Shown here: positions 54,224 through 63,955 of the stretch, piece after piece
How the letters are laid out: each line of letters begins with the position of its first letter
Position numbering within the stretch: the stretch's first letter is position 1
Assembly (NCBI GenBank): GCA_041725955.1
Contig: JBGRQE010000009.1
Location: forward strand, 1 to 64,000
Length of the DNA: 64,000 bases
Reading direction: 5' to 3'
From: JBGRPZ01 sp041725955
GTDB lineage: Bacteria; Bacteroidota; Bacteroidia; Bacteroidales; JBGRPZ01
The notes under the pieces: generated by a model
Database searches by the model: none
The model's input: only the letters and a program-made list of their open reading frames with translations
What the model was told of the DNA's origin: nothing
Position numbers and translations under genes: made by a program

Positions 54224-55933
54224 TTAAAATCGAATACTACCACCAACCATCACGTTCAAACCCTGAACAGGATAGTTTTGCCACATATAGTAGTTATGGT
54301 TCAATAAATTATTGCCCTGAACAAAAGCACTTATGGTTTCAGTAATATCATATTCAGCACCAATGCCTAAGTCGGTCCAACTATCCAATTCGCCAGTAGG
54401 GGCGGTTGGGTTGTCGTAAATAAGGAAAGGCACTTTACCTCTGTTTGCGATGCTAAGGTTTAGCTTAAGTTTTTTTATAGGGCTAGCCATAACCTCTAAT
54501 CCGAGGGTTGATTTCGGACTTTGATAGGCTTCGTCGAAGTTCTTTGCAGAATAAGAGTTTAGCTGATAATATCCTCTGGCAGTAATTTTGTCGGTAAGAT
54601 GATAGGCCAAACTTCCTTCAATACGAAAACGATTCACCTTATCATATAAAGGAGTAAGGCTGCTTTCGAAGTATGATGTTTTGTCGATTGCAAAAAGCAT
54701 AAAGTTGTCGAAACTATCATACGAGAGTTCCAAATTATAATCTACAGACTCTGCAACATTACCCTTTACACCACCATAGAACTTAATTTTATCAGAAGTC
54801 CATGTAGATAATGGGTTTGACGAAACATATGGATTCAATAAGGTAATAGATCGAAGACTATTTCTAGTCACCCCCCCCTTCAAACCTGCATACACAACCA
54901 GTTGTTTAGGAAGAATTTCAATATCGGCCTTTAGATCAGGATAGAAGTAGAAATCACTTTTGTCGCCACTAACAAACGAAAGGTCTACACCACCATAAAG
55001 CTTAAACATATCGTATTGCAATTGAATATAAGGTTTGATACGAATTAAGTTAGAGCCCTTAAGATTGTCGCCACCCACCACTTCACGTTTATAGAAGTAG
55101 TTTTCGTTTTCTGCTTTGATACCAATTTTTTCGCCATCGCTAAAGTCGAACAAAAAGAAAAGCTTATTCAAATCCAAAGCAAAGTTTAAGTTGTTTTCCG
55201 ATGCATCAAAATGATCGCTGGTATGATTGAAAGAAGCCTTTAGCTTATACTTAAAAGCTTCTTCGTCATCAGGAGTATTTGCAAAATCGACATTAGCACC
55301 AATGTAATTATATACTTGACGAATGCTGTCTAGCTTTACAATTTCGTTGGATAGAGCTTTTTGAAATACACCAAAATAATGCAGCCCCCTTCTTTGATAA
55401 TAGGCCTTGGCGTTTAAGGTGTGTTCGTCAAAGTTTTTAGATACTCTTGCCTCGAACAAATTGTTTCCGAATGTGCTTTCAGGAATCTTTTCAATCTCCA
55501 TATTGGAAGAATAGTGCTTAAAGTGCAAGCCATAAGCAAAGTCTTTCTGATTTCCTCCATTGTGAAATGCATTGATATATGGATTTAAATAATTACCAAT
55601 TCCTGCTTTTATAAAGTTGTTATAGGTTTGAGTTCTTTTGTCGAAACGTATGTCTAAAGGCTTTACAGCTTGCAGCTCGAAACTGGTATTTAATGGTTTT
55701 GCTTCGAGAGTAAAGTGCGACTCGGGAACTTCTACCTTTTTTGCTTCATCCAACTTTGGGTTTACATTGATTTTGTCGGCATCGACAATTGTGGGCTGGT
55801 ATTCGCCCACAATTGTAACTTGCTCGTTAAATCTTTTCTTCTTCTCTTGATTTTGGGCTTTAGATTGAATCCCGGCAAAAGAGAGACATAATGTTAAGGC
55901 AATGCCAAATATATTTTTGTTGTTTAAGTTCAT
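54224..55933 (-). CDS. Outer-membrane beta-barrel protein (TonB-dependent receptor-like, no plug)
   Basis: The 569-residue protein has a signal peptide (1-26), a short periplasmic segment (about 28-95) and a long series of alternating amphipathic strands. It ends in GGSIRF with the terminal Phe expected of an outer-membrane barrel. It looks like the barrel half of a TonB-dependent receptor, but the roughly 120-residue plug domain and carboxypeptidase-like domain are absent, so it may be a porin-like channel or a structural barrel. It follows a large TPR protein by 19 bases, a pairing common in this phylum as far as I recall. Role unknown. Confidence 0.8.
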   Translation of the reverse strand: MNLNNKNIFGIALTLCLSFAGIQSKAQNQEKKKRFNEQVTIVGEYQPTIVDADKINVNPKLDEAKKVEVPESHFTLEAKPLNTSFELQAVKPLDIRFDKRTQTYNNFIKAGIGNYLNPYINAFHNGGNQKDFAYGLHFKHYSSNMEIEKIPESTFGNNLFEARVSKNFDEHTLNAKAYYQRRGLHYFGVFQKALSNEIVKLDSIRQVYNYIGANVDFANTPDDEEAFKYKLKASFNHTSDHFDASENNLNFALDLNKLFFLFDFSDGEKIGIKAENENYFYKREVVGGDNLKGSNLIRIKPYIQLQYDMFKLYGGVDLSFVSGDKSDFYFYPDLKADIEILPKQLVVYAGLKGGVTRNSLRSITLLNPYVSSNPLSTWTSDKIKFYGGVKGNVAESVDYNLELSYDSFDNFMLFAIDKTSYFESSLTPLYDKVNRFRIEGSLAYHLTDKITARGYYQLNSYSAKNFDEAYQSPKSTLGLEVMASPIKKLKLNLSIANRGKVPFLIYDNPTAPTGELDSWTDLGIGAEYDITETISAFVQGNNLLNHNYYMWQNYPVQGLNVMVGGSIRF

Positions 55934-55952
55934 CTTGAAAATGGCTTAATGG

Positions 55953-58900
55953 TTATTTTACAATTATTGGTTCTTCTTCAGGAGTATTTTCTTTTTTCTC
56001 TTGTTGTTGTTTCTCCTTAAGCTTATTGATTTGCTGTAGTTTTTTACGTGCTACAGATTTCAAGTCTTCTTTAGGATAATTGTCGATAATACTTTGAAGA
56101 GTTTGCTCGGCCTGGAAAAGATTACCCATTTTGATGTAGACATCAGAGAGAAGGATAAATGATTTTCCAATCCAATAATCGTAAGAAGCATATTTTTCTG
56201 CTAAATCGAAAATTGTGTTTTCCGCATCTTTATATTTAGCTTCCTTATAATTTATATAGGCCATATAGTAAAGAGATTCTGGTGCTAAGTCGCCCGAAGT
56301 TAGTCCAGAAGTGATCTTAAATTCGCGATAAGCAGCTTTTAAGTTGCCCAATTCATACTCCGATTTGGCTTGAATTAGGTGTGCTTTAACCATTTGCTCT
56401 TGATCGATTTTCTCGGTAGTAAGCAATTCTTTCGCCTTTTGAGCTGCTTGCTTATAATTCTTCAGCTTGAAATTACATTCCATTTGACCCTCAATAGCAT
56501 CTACAATTTGCTTTTTGTTGCCTGCAAGTTCTTGCATTTTCTGGTAATCTTTTAGGGCGACATCATAGTTTTCATTATTGTATTCAACTGGTGCCACTCT
56601 TTCCAGAGCCAATAGCGTATATGGGTTATTCGGATAGTTTATAATAAAGCGAAGATTGTCTTTAGCCTCATCAAAGCGATCTGATTTAAGCAAACAATCG
56701 GCCAAATAGTAATTTGCTTTCAGAAGGTATGCCCCTTTTTCAAATCTTTTAAGATAGGCCTCCAAAGCAGGTATTGCTTTGTCGCATTTTTGTTGAGCAT
56801 ATAAGTTTTCTGCTGCAGTAAAGCTCAAAGAGTCTTGTTCTGTCGGAGACACTTGAATGTATTCTAGGTTGTCGGTGAACTTCACATAGTCATCCACTTT
56901 GTTTTCTTCAACATAGATGTTTCGAAGAGTAGTAAGAGCTTCCTTAGCTTCGCTGGAAGCAGGATAATCGTTTACCACTTTCTTAAGTTGACCGATAGAT
57001 TCTTTGTTATTACCTCGGTTGTAATAAATAAGACCTGTTTTGAGCAAAGACTTTCGTGCAAAAGGACTCTTAGGTCTGTTTTGTATTAGCATATCATACC
57101 ATTTCAACGCTTCAGAATTGTTGTTGCGAAGAAGATTGGTGGTTCCTAGGTCGTATAAAGCATCATCATAAAGAGGTGATTTAGGATATTTCCTTACCAA
57201 TTCTTTTAGGGCGTTGTCTTTTTCTCCCAATTGACTTAAGGCTCCATATGCTTGCGACTTCTGATACCATGCATAATCCTGATCGCCGCTATTGGTGCTT
57301 ATTGCCTGATTATAGCTGTTGATGGCCTGCTGATATTGCTTGCTTATAAAGTAGCAATCGCCAATACGAAGAAAAGCATCGCTTTCCATGCTCGAATTAA
57401 CCCTTCCCGGGAAGTTTACAAAGGTGTTATACTGTTGAACTGCCTGAGTGTAATTCTTCCTTTTATAGTATACATATGCAAGATTATAGTGGGCAAGGTT
57501 GTACTCATCAAGGTTCTTTGCTTCCGCCATATCTATGAACTGGAGGTAGTACTTTTGTGCTCCCCAGTAATTCTTGTCGCGATAAAAAGCTTCTGCAGTC
57601 CAGAATACACTTTCCGAATATATTTTTCGATCTACAGGATACTTACGAGCTTTTGTAAATAATTCCAGAGCTTCTTTATAATTCTTCTGGTTGAATAGTT
57701 CAATAGCCCTTGAGTATGCAATTTGCTGATAAGCCTCTTTTAACTTTGGACTGTTGAGGTTTAGTTTTTCGATAGATTCGAGTGCTGCTTTATAATTTTT
57801 GGTTGAATAAAACAGATCGATCAATAATGTGTATGCTCTGTCAGAACCTTTAGAATTGGGATGAGTTTGAATGTAGTTCTCCAGCAACGAAATAGATTCG
57901 TTGTATGGGTTGTTAGGGAGGTTCTTACTCAGTTCAATGTATTTGAATAAGGATTCTTCAGAGATTTCTTTATCGAAATTCATTTTATAGGCAGAAAGAA
58001 ATGCATTGGCAGCAAATTTCTTTTGATTGGTTTCCATATATGACTGGGCCAAGTGGTATTGAGCATTCTGACTTAGGCTATCCTCTTCAGTAATCACCTG
58101 TTCAAATTGCTTAATTGCACGCTTATAGTTATGAGTTTTGAAATTGGTTACCCCAAGTTGATAGTAATCGTTTCGTGAAAGTTGCTGACGATTGGTGCTC
58201 TGATAGATTTCTAGATATTCGGCAGCTTTGTCAAAGTTATCCTCCCGATAATATGCATCACCAATAAGCTTTGCAATCTCTGCTTTTCTGCTCGAGCTGG
58301 CATCTTTCAACAAAGAAGGACCAATACTTAAGATTTTGTCGTATTCGCCTTTCTTGTAATAAATCTGTATTATATAGAAAGGAACAGCTCTTTTATAAGT
58401 ACGATCTTTACGCAATTTCTCGAATACAGGCAGAGCTTCATCATAGTTTCCCTCAAGATAGTTGATATGAGCTTTGTAGTAGTTTGCTGCATGCGCATAT
58501 TTTGAATCGCTATTATCATCAATCTGATCAAAATAAGTCTTGGCCTTATCTGTATCTTCTTTCTTTACATAAATGAAACCCATTCTAAAGTTAAATTCCT
58601 CACGTTCTTTAGATGTAAGATCATTGGGATTAACTCTTTTGAATGCGTTGAGTGCATCATCGTATTTCCTGCTTTTAAATTCTAACTTTCCAAGTTGATA
58701 ATAAATCAGCGGAGTTTGGCTATATGAAGGATAGGTGTGTATAAACTCTTCGATCCTTTCCTTAACATTAGGCTGATGAAGTTCAATTGCACATAGAATA
58801 AGATAATATTCAGAAGTGGTTTTGATAAGACCACTGTCTTCTTGTAGTGAACTTACTAAGTCTTGAAAAAGGTCTTTGGAAGCACTAAAGTCCTTTTTTT

Positions 58901-59030
58901 GATATAATTCGATTGCGGTGTTGAATTTTTGCTCAGGATTTCTAAATGTAGCTGTTTCTTGAGCAAGTGCAGCTAATAATGGAAAATACATTAAGAAACA
59001 AAAGAGCAATGACTTGGCTATTTTTTTCAT
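55953..59030 (-). CDS. Large periplasmic TPR-repeat protein
   Basis: The 1025-residue protein begins with a signal peptide (1-24, ending AALAQ). It is made almost entirely of tetratricopeptide-type helical repeats (such as YYQLGKLEFKSRKYDDALNAF and YDDALYDLGTTNLLRNNNSEALKWY). It ends with a charged Lys/Glu/Gln tail. TPR scaffolds bind partners; here the adjacent OMP barrel is the natural candidate, and the pair is probably a periplasm-outer-membrane complex. No catalytic motif is present. It is the first gene of the operon, and rnpB lies about 330 bases upstream. Confidence 0.85.
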   Translation of the reverse strand: MKKIAKSLLFCFLMYFPLLAALAQETATFRNPEQKFNTAIELYQKKDFSASKDLFQDLVSSLQEDSGLIKTTSEYYLILCAIELHQPNVKERIEEFIHTYPSYSQTPLIYYQLGKLEFKSRKYDDALNAFKRVNPNDLTSKEREEFNFRMGFIYVKKEDTDKAKTYFDQIDDNSDSKYAHAANYYKAHINYLEGNYDEALPVFEKLRKDRTYKRAVPFYIIQIYYKKGEYDKILSIGPSLLKDASSSRKAEIAKLIGDAYYREDNFDKAAEYLEIYQSTNRQQLSRNDYYQLGVTNFKTHNYKRAIKQFEQVITEEDSLSQNAQYHLAQSYMETNQKKFAANAFLSAYKMNFDKEISEESLFKYIELSKNLPNNPYNESISLLENYIQTHPNSKGSDRAYTLLIDLFYSTKNYKAALESIEKLNLNSPKLKEAYQQIAYSRAIELFNQKNYKEALELFTKARKYPVDRKIYSESVFWTAEAFYRDKNYWGAQKYYLQFIDMAEAKNLDEYNLAHYNLAYVYYKRKNYTQAVQQYNTFVNFPGRVNSSMESDAFLRIGDCYFISKQYQQAINSYNQAISTNSGDQDYAWYQKSQAYGALSQLGEKDNALKELVRKYPKSPLYDDALYDLGTTNLLRNNNSEALKWYDMLIQNRPKSPFARKSLLKTGLIYYNRGNNKESIGQLKKVVNDYPASSEAKEALTTLRNIYVEENKVDDYVKFTDNLEYIQVSPTEQDSLSFTAAENLYAQQKCDKAIPALEAYLKRFEKGAYLLKANYYLADCLLKSDRFDEAKDNLRFIINYPNNPYTLLALERVAPVEYNNENYDVALKDYQKMQELAGNKKQIVDAIEGQMECNFKLKNYKQAAQKAKELLTTEKIDQEQMVKAHLIQAKSEYELGNLKAAYREFKITSGLTSGDLAPESLYYMAYINYKEAKYKDAENTIFDLAEKYASYDYWIGKSFILLSDVYIKMGNLFQAEQTLQSIIDNYPKEDLKSVARKKLQQINKLKEKQQQEKKENTPEEEPIIVK

Positions 59031-59356
59031 AGAACCAGTTTAAAAATAATGCTTGATTTAATAAACCTTAAAATTGACAATTTTCGTTGACCTATCAAAT
59101 AATGTCAGTTAACTTTATGTGTCGTGAAAACAGTATTCAATCTGTATTTTTTTCAAATTTACAGTTTTTCTTCAATGCTTGCTTTTCAATTGCATTTTCT
59201 TCAGAAAATTGTAAGATTGTAATTAAAGTGTCGTAGAATGACAAACGAAAGCTAAGGGTGATTATTTAACTGTTTGAGCCGGAATTATCATAAAAAAACT
59301 TAAAACCAATTCGGTTTGTAGTATTGAAAATATAGGGGAATTAGTTCGTTGAAGTT
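59031..59356. other. Intergenic region between the TPR gene and rnpB
   Basis: About 325 bases, AT-rich, with no ORF. It must contain the promoter of the TPR-barrel operon (minus strand). I see no clear -33/-7 pair or regulatory repeat. Confidence 0.5.
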
Positions 59357-59740
59357 AAAAAAAGAAAGTCAGCCCTATAAGCAGGATTCTGTATCTAACG
59401 AATTAGATCTCTACCATTTATCTAGGCCTATCGTCACCAATAGGCTCTAACGATCTACCCACCAAGTCGGGCGAGCAGCCCTTTTTCGATCAAAGAACGA
59501 TGCCTTGGCTTATTTGATCTTTCAGCCCATAAGGTTTACCCCATCATTATGTTGCCATAACAATGCGTGAGCTCTTACCTCACATTTTCACCCTTACCTA
59601 TAAAATAGGCGGTTATTTTCTGTGGCACTTGCTGTAAATTCCTAAGAATTCCCTTCCCGTTAGGAAGTATGGCGCTCTGTGCTGTCCTGACTTTCCTCAT
59701 CATTTATAAATAAACGACGCGATAGAGCAGACTGACTTTC
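59357..59740 (-). ncRNA. rnpB: RNase P RNA (class A)
   Basis: On the minus strand the RNA starts near 59740. P1 is GAAAGTCAG paired with CTGACTTTC at 59364-59372, followed by a T7 terminator tail (59363-59357). The signature GAGGAAAGTC near the 5' end and ACAGAATCCTGCTTATAGGG near the 3' end mark the catalytic core. P2 pairs CAGGA (after GGAAAGT) with TCCTG, a compensatory change from the E. coli CCGGG/CCCGG. The mature 377-nt length is typical. RNase P trims tRNA 5' ends. Confidence 0.92.
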
Positions 59741-59908
59741 ATTGGCAAAATTACCTTTTTTCTAAATAGAAAATTAAGGTTTTTATTGTTTAGAAAAGGT
59801 ATTAATTTGAAAACACTTTTAGATTGTTGATTTGAAGGTCTGTAAAGTCTTTTTTGTTTATGACCTCTCTTCCTTAATTTTTATGTGGTTATTTATGATT
59901 TAGTATTT

Positions 59909-59916
59909 TATCTTTG
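59909..59916 (+). promoter_or_regulatory. -7 promoter box for tatA
   Basis: TATCTTTG matches TAnnTTTG exactly, 36 bases before the tatA ATG. The expected -33 position has no clear TTTG (TGTGGTT only), so this is a partial promoter. Confidence 0.5.
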
Positions 59917-59951
59917 TATGTAAATATGTTAACTGAAAGAAATTGAACATT

Positions 59952-60188
59952 ATGATATTACTTGGCTTTTTTGGCGGATGGGAAATAGCAATTATTGTTT
60001 TGGCCCTATTAATCTTGTTTGGAGGTAAGAAAATTCCTGAACTAATGAGAGGTTTAGGTAAAGGGATTCGTGAATTTAAAGATGCTACTGAAGAGAATCC
60101 TGTTTCTAAAGAAGCTAAAGATGTAAAAAAAGAGATAGATCAGGTTGCTGATGATATTGTGAATTCACAAGAGAAGCGAGAAAAATAA
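59952..60188 (+). CDS. tatA: Sec-independent translocase subunit TatA
   Basis: The 78-residue protein has an N-terminal membrane helix (GGWEIAIIVLALLILFGGKKIPEL) with the TatA FGG-KKIPEL hinge. An amphipathic helix follows (GLGKGIREFKDA), and the tail is charged. TatA oligomers form the export passage for folded proteins with TatC. The ATG at 59952 is preferred over an upstream TTG at 59943. tatC is not adjacent. A strong terminator follows, so tatA is its own transcript. Confidence 0.92.
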   Translation: MILLGFFGGWEIAIIVLALLILFGGKKIPELMRGLGKGIREFKDATEENPVSKEAKDVKKEIDQVADDIVNSQEKREK

Positions 60189-60249
60189 ACTAAAACGAAA
60201 CAAAGCTTTTTCTTGAGCGTTCAAGAACTATTGAATCATTATATGATTC

Positions 60250-60273
60250 TGCCGGGTATCCGGCATTTTTTTT
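60250..60273 (+). terminator. Intrinsic terminator between tatA and the MATE gene
   Basis: TGCCGG (60250-60255) pairs with CCGGCA (60260-60265) around GTAT, followed by eight T. It shows tatA and the MATE gene are separate transcripts, and that the upstream frame of the MATE ORF is not translated. Confidence 0.9.
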
Positions 60274-60293
60274 GTTTTAAAAGGGGCTTTTTA

Positions 60294-61688
60294 ATGAGAG
60301 ATTTGAGCGTTGGGAGTGAGCGAAGATTGATTTTCAATTTTACCTTGCCTATGTTATTGGGTAATGTATTCCAGCAATTATATAATATTGTTGATAGTAT
60401 AATTATTGGGAATTATCTGGGTAAGGAAGCCTTGGCTGCAGTAGGCGCATCATTTCCTGTTATTTTTACTTTGATTAGTTTTGTTATTGGAATTACTACA
60501 GGTGCTAATATAATTATTGCACAATTTTTTGGTGCTAAGCAAAACGAGAAAGTAAAAGCCTCTATTGATACTCTGTTTATATTTTTATTTGTTGCTTCTA
60601 TTGTTATAAGTACACTGGGAATCGTATTTAGTGAATCCATTTTCGAACTAATGTCATTGCCTGCCGAAGTTATTCCCTCTGCAAAATCATATTTCGTTAT
60701 ATACTCTATAGGCTATATATTCTTTTTCGGATTTAATGGTACTAGTGCAATATTGCGAGGTTTGGGAGATTCAAAGACACCTTTGTATTTCTTGATATTT
60801 GCAACATTGGCTAATATTGTTCTCGATTATTTGTTTTTGATTGTTTTCAATTGGGGAATTGAAGGCGTTGCTTGGGCAACTCTACTAGCACAAGCAGGTG
60901 CGTTTTTTTCTTTGATTATTTATCTGAATAAATATCAGAAGAAAGGCTTTGTAAGGCTAAATCCTATGAAGCTGCAGTTTGACAAACAACTATTTTATCA
61001 AAGTGTAAAAATAGGATTGCCTAATGGTATTCAAAATACATTGGTTGCACTGGGTATGTTTGCTTTATTTAGCATTGTAAATGCATTTGGTACGGCAACT
61101 TCAGCTGCATATTCGATTGCAATGCGTATTGATAGTTTTGCAAGTTTGCCAGCTATGAACTTTGCTGCCGCATTGGCAACATTTACAGGGCAAAATCTGG
61201 GTGCAAATAAACCAGATCGTTTAAGGAAGGGAATGAACTTCACGCTACAAATTTCGTCTTTTGTTTCCATCTTTGTTTCTTCTATTGCATGGTTGTTTTC
61301 CAAAGAGTTAATATCCTTATTTACAAACGATCCTGAAGTTATAAGGATTGGATCGGAATATTTATTATATGTGTGCTCGTTCTATATTGTTTTCTCAACA
61401 ATGTTTGTATTGAATGGTGTAATTAGAGGGGCAGGAGAGACGCTGGTTCCTATGTTTATCACCTTATTGGCCATGTGGTTTGTAAGAATTCCTGCTGCTT
61501 ATCTTTTATCAGGATTATGGGGAACGATTGGTTTATGGTTATCTATACCAACCGGATGGTTAGTAGGCTTGATTCTTTCATTTGTTTATTATAAAACTAA
61601 TAGATGGAAGAGTAAGGTTGTAATTGATTTTTCAGAAAGAAATGTAATGGAAAATAGTTTAAAAGAGGCAAGAATTAGTTTGGATTGA
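60294..61688 (+). CDS. MATE family efflux transporter
   Basis: The 464-residue protein has 12 predicted membrane segments in two halves. It starts with MRDLSVGSERRLIFNFTLPMLLGNVFQ and has family-like segments such as NIVDSIIIGNYLGKEALAAVGAS, GANIIIAQFFGA, and later SAAYSIAMRIDSFASLPAMNFAAALATFTGQNLGA. MATE transporters export cationic drugs or metabolites using Na+ or H+. The open frame could extend to 60213, but the intervening sequence is the tatA terminator, so the start is 60294. Confidence 0.92.
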   Translation: MRDLSVGSERRLIFNFTLPMLLGNVFQQLYNIVDSIIIGNYLGKEALAAVGASFPVIFTLISFVIGITTGANIIIAQFFGAKQNEKVKASIDTLFIFLFVASIVISTLGIVFSESIFELMSLPAEVIPSAKSYFVIYSIGYIFFFGFNGTSAILRGLGDSKTPLYFLIFATLANIVLDYLFLIVFNWGIEGVAWATLLAQAGAFFSLIIYLNKYQKKGFVRLNPMKLQFDKQLFYQSVKIGLPNGIQNTLVALGMFALFSIVNAFGTATSAAYSIAMRIDSFASLPAMNFAAALATFTGQNLGANKPDRLRKGMNFTLQISSFVSIFVSSIAWLFSKELISLFTNDPEVIRIGSEYLLYVCSFYIVFSTMFVLNGVIRGAGETLVPMFITLLAMWFVRIPAAYLLSGLWGTIGLWLSIPTGWLVGLILSFVYYKTNRWKSKVVIDFSERNVMENSLKEARISLD

Positions 61689-61737
61689 TATTTTCTTTAA
61701 ATTGCCTTTTTTAAATAAAGTACAATAACATTTTAGA

Positions 61738-63894
61738 ATGAAGAAATTCGCTTATCTATTCTTTGTAAGTATAATAGGAATGACAGGATGTAATTCAGAA
61801 GGAGGAAAAACTCCTGATAGTGCTGGGATAAATGTAAAGGCTTATCCAGTGGCAAAAAAAGTTGATACTGTTGACGTTTATTTTGGGGAAAAAGTATCAG
61901 ATCCATATCGTTGGTTAGAAGATGATAGATCGGCTGAGACAGCAGATTGGGTTAAAAAGGAAAATGAAGTTACAGACGGTTATTTAGCTCAAATTCCATT
62001 TAGAAAAAGTATTTCTGAGCGTTTAACTCAGGTATGGAATTATCCTAAAACTGGTATTCCAGTAAAAAAAGGAGATAACTATATTATTGAGAAAAATACT
62101 GGACTTCAGAATCAAAATGTAATTTACCTTTTACGAGGAAGTCTCGATGCTGAGCCAGAGGTTCTTATCGATCCAAACACAAAGGCAACTGATGGTACTT
62201 GGGCTTTAGCGGGTTCATCAATGTCGAAAGATGGTAAATATTTGGCTTATAGTTTTGCTAAAGGCGGATCTGATTGGAATGAAATTAAGGTGATTGATAT
62301 AGACAAAAATCAGGAACTTGAGGATCATATACAATGGGTTAAGTTTTCAAATATTTCATGGTGTACCGATGGTTTCTATTATAGTGCATATGATGCTCCA
62401 TCTGAAGATGATGTTTTGAAAGGAAAGAACGAATATCATAAAGTTTATTTCCATAAACTAGGAACACCTCAGAATGAAGACCAGTTAATTTACGTTGATA
62501 ATGAGGCTCCATTGCGTAATCAGCTAGCTTTTACCAGTAAAGATAACCGATTCTTATTTATCTCTTCTACTGAAGGAACCAGTGGAAATTCATTAATGGT
62601 AAAAGATTTGAAAGATCCTAAAGGAGAATTTATTCCAATCGTAACTGATTTTTCCAAAGATTATTCTGTCTTTGATGTAGAAGGAAATGATTTTTATATT
62701 CTGACTAATGATCAAGCTCCAAAAAATCATATTGTAAAGGTTAACTTTAATAATCCTCAGAAGGAAAATTGGACTGAAATTATTCCTGAATCAGATGAAG
62801 TGATTGAAGGTGCAGAAAACCTTGGTGGTTTAATTTGTGTGAAAACCATGAAGGATGCTTGTAATTTAATTCGTTTTTATGATCCAAAAGGAAACTTCAA
62901 GCAAGAATTAGAATTGCCTGAATTGGGTACAGTACCTTCGTTTAGCGGTGATAAAGAAGAAAATGAAGCCTTCTTTACTTTTACTTCTTTTACAACTCCT
63001 GGAAGTATCTATAAGTATGATATTCAGAAAAACTCATACGAGTTATATTCTACTCCAAAAATAGGAATTGATCCTAAAGCATTTGAAACCAAACAAATAT
63101 TTTATACCAGTAAAGATGGTACTAAAGTGCCAATGTTTGTAGTGTATAAAAAAGGATTAGAATTGAATGGTAAAAATCCATTATTGCTATATGGATATGG
63201 TGGTTTTGATATTTCTTTAACTCCATCCTTTAGAACTTACCGAATTCCATTCCTTGAAAATGGTGGAGTTTTTGTTGTCGCTAACCTTCGTGGAGGTGGT
63301 GAGTATGGTGAAGATTGGCATGTTGCTGGAACTAAGATGCAAAAACAAAATGTTTTTGATGATTTTATTTCTGCTGCAGAGTATTTGATTGCAAATAAAT
63401 ATACCTCTCCTGAGCATATGGCTATAATGGGTGGATCTAATGGAGGTCTTCTTGTTGGTGCTACTATGACCCAGCGTCCTGACTTATTTAAAGTAGCAAT
63501 ACCTCAAGTGGGTGTAATGGATATGTTAAGATTCCATAAGTTTACTATTGGCTGGGCTTGGACTGGTGATTATGGTAGTAGCGAGGATTCAAAAGAAATG
63601 TATAAGTATTTAAAGGGATATTCTCCTGTTCATAATGTAAAAGAAGGTGTAAACTATCCTGCTACATTGGCAATGACAGGCGATCATGACGATCGTGTTG
63701 TTCCCGCACATACTTTTAAGTTTATGGCTGAATTGCAAGCTAAGCATAAGGGAAATAATCCTGTTTTGGTGCGCGTAGAAACCAATGCGGGTCATGGTGC
63801 AGGAAAACCAACATCTAAGTTGATTGAAGAATATACCGACTTATGGGCTTTTACTATGTATAATTTAGGCATGGAGCCAAAATTTGAGAAGTAA
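61738..63894 (+). CDS. Prolyl endopeptidase (S9A), lipoprotein
   Basis: The 718-residue protein has a lipoprotein signal (about 1-18, GMTGC lipobox) and the S9A beta-propeller N terminus (VSDPYRWLEDDRSAETADWVKKEN). The catalytic domain has Ser567 in MGGSNGGLL, Asp in GDHDDRVVPAHT and His in NAGHGAG. It cuts after proline in short peptides. Size and order match prolyl oligopeptidase of Bacteroidota. It starts 49 bases after the MATE gene, with no terminator between them, so read-through is possible. Confidence 0.93.
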   Translation: MKKFAYLFFVSIIGMTGCNSEGGKTPDSAGINVKAYPVAKKVDTVDVYFGEKVSDPYRWLEDDRSAETADWVKKENEVTDGYLAQIPFRKSISERLTQVWNYPKTGIPVKKGDNYIIEKNTGLQNQNVIYLLRGSLDAEPEVLIDPNTKATDGTWALAGSSMSKDGKYLAYSFAKGGSDWNEIKVIDIDKNQELEDHIQWVKFSNISWCTDGFYYSAYDAPSEDDVLKGKNEYHKVYFHKLGTPQNEDQLIYVDNEAPLRNQLAFTSKDNRFLFISSTEGTSGNSLMVKDLKDPKGEFIPIVTDFSKDYSVFDVEGNDFYILTNDQAPKNHIVKVNFNNPQKENWTEIIPESDEVIEGAENLGGLICVKTMKDACNLIRFYDPKGNFKQELELPELGTVPSFSGDKEENEAFFTFTSFTTPGSIYKYDIQKNSYELYSTPKIGIDPKAFETKQIFYTSKDGTKVPMFVVYKKGLELNGKNPLLLYGYGGFDISLTPSFRTYRIPFLENGGVFVVANLRGGGEYGEDWHVAGTKMQKQNVFDDFISAAEYLIANKYTSPEHMAIMGGSNGGLLVGATMTQRPDLFKVAIPQVGVMDMLRFHKFTIGWAWTGDYGSSEDSKEMYKYLKGYSPVHNVKEGVNYPATLAMTGDHDDRVVPAHTFKFMAELQAKHKGNNPVLVRVETNAGHGAGKPTSKLIEEYTDLWAFTMYNLGMEPKFEK

Positions 63895-63918
63895 GTCGTT
63901 CAGAAAAAATGTAAAAAA

Positions 63919-63955
63919 AACCGTAGGTAAATTAATTTGCCTGCGGTTTTTTTTT
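63919..63955 (+). terminator. Intrinsic terminator after the prolyl endopeptidase gene
   Basis: AACCGTAGG (63919-63927) pairs with CCTGCGGTT (63940-63948, one T-G) and an inner TAAAT/ATTTG extends the stem. Nine T follow. Confidence 0.93.

Noticed and set aside
57252..57662. 136-codon open frame on the plus strand
   Set aside because: It lies antisense within the TPR gene and lacks a protein-like pattern; it is a shadow of the repeats.
60213..60293. N-terminal extension of the MATE protein
   Set aside because: It translates the tatA terminator; the ATG at 60294 begins the normal MATE N terminus.
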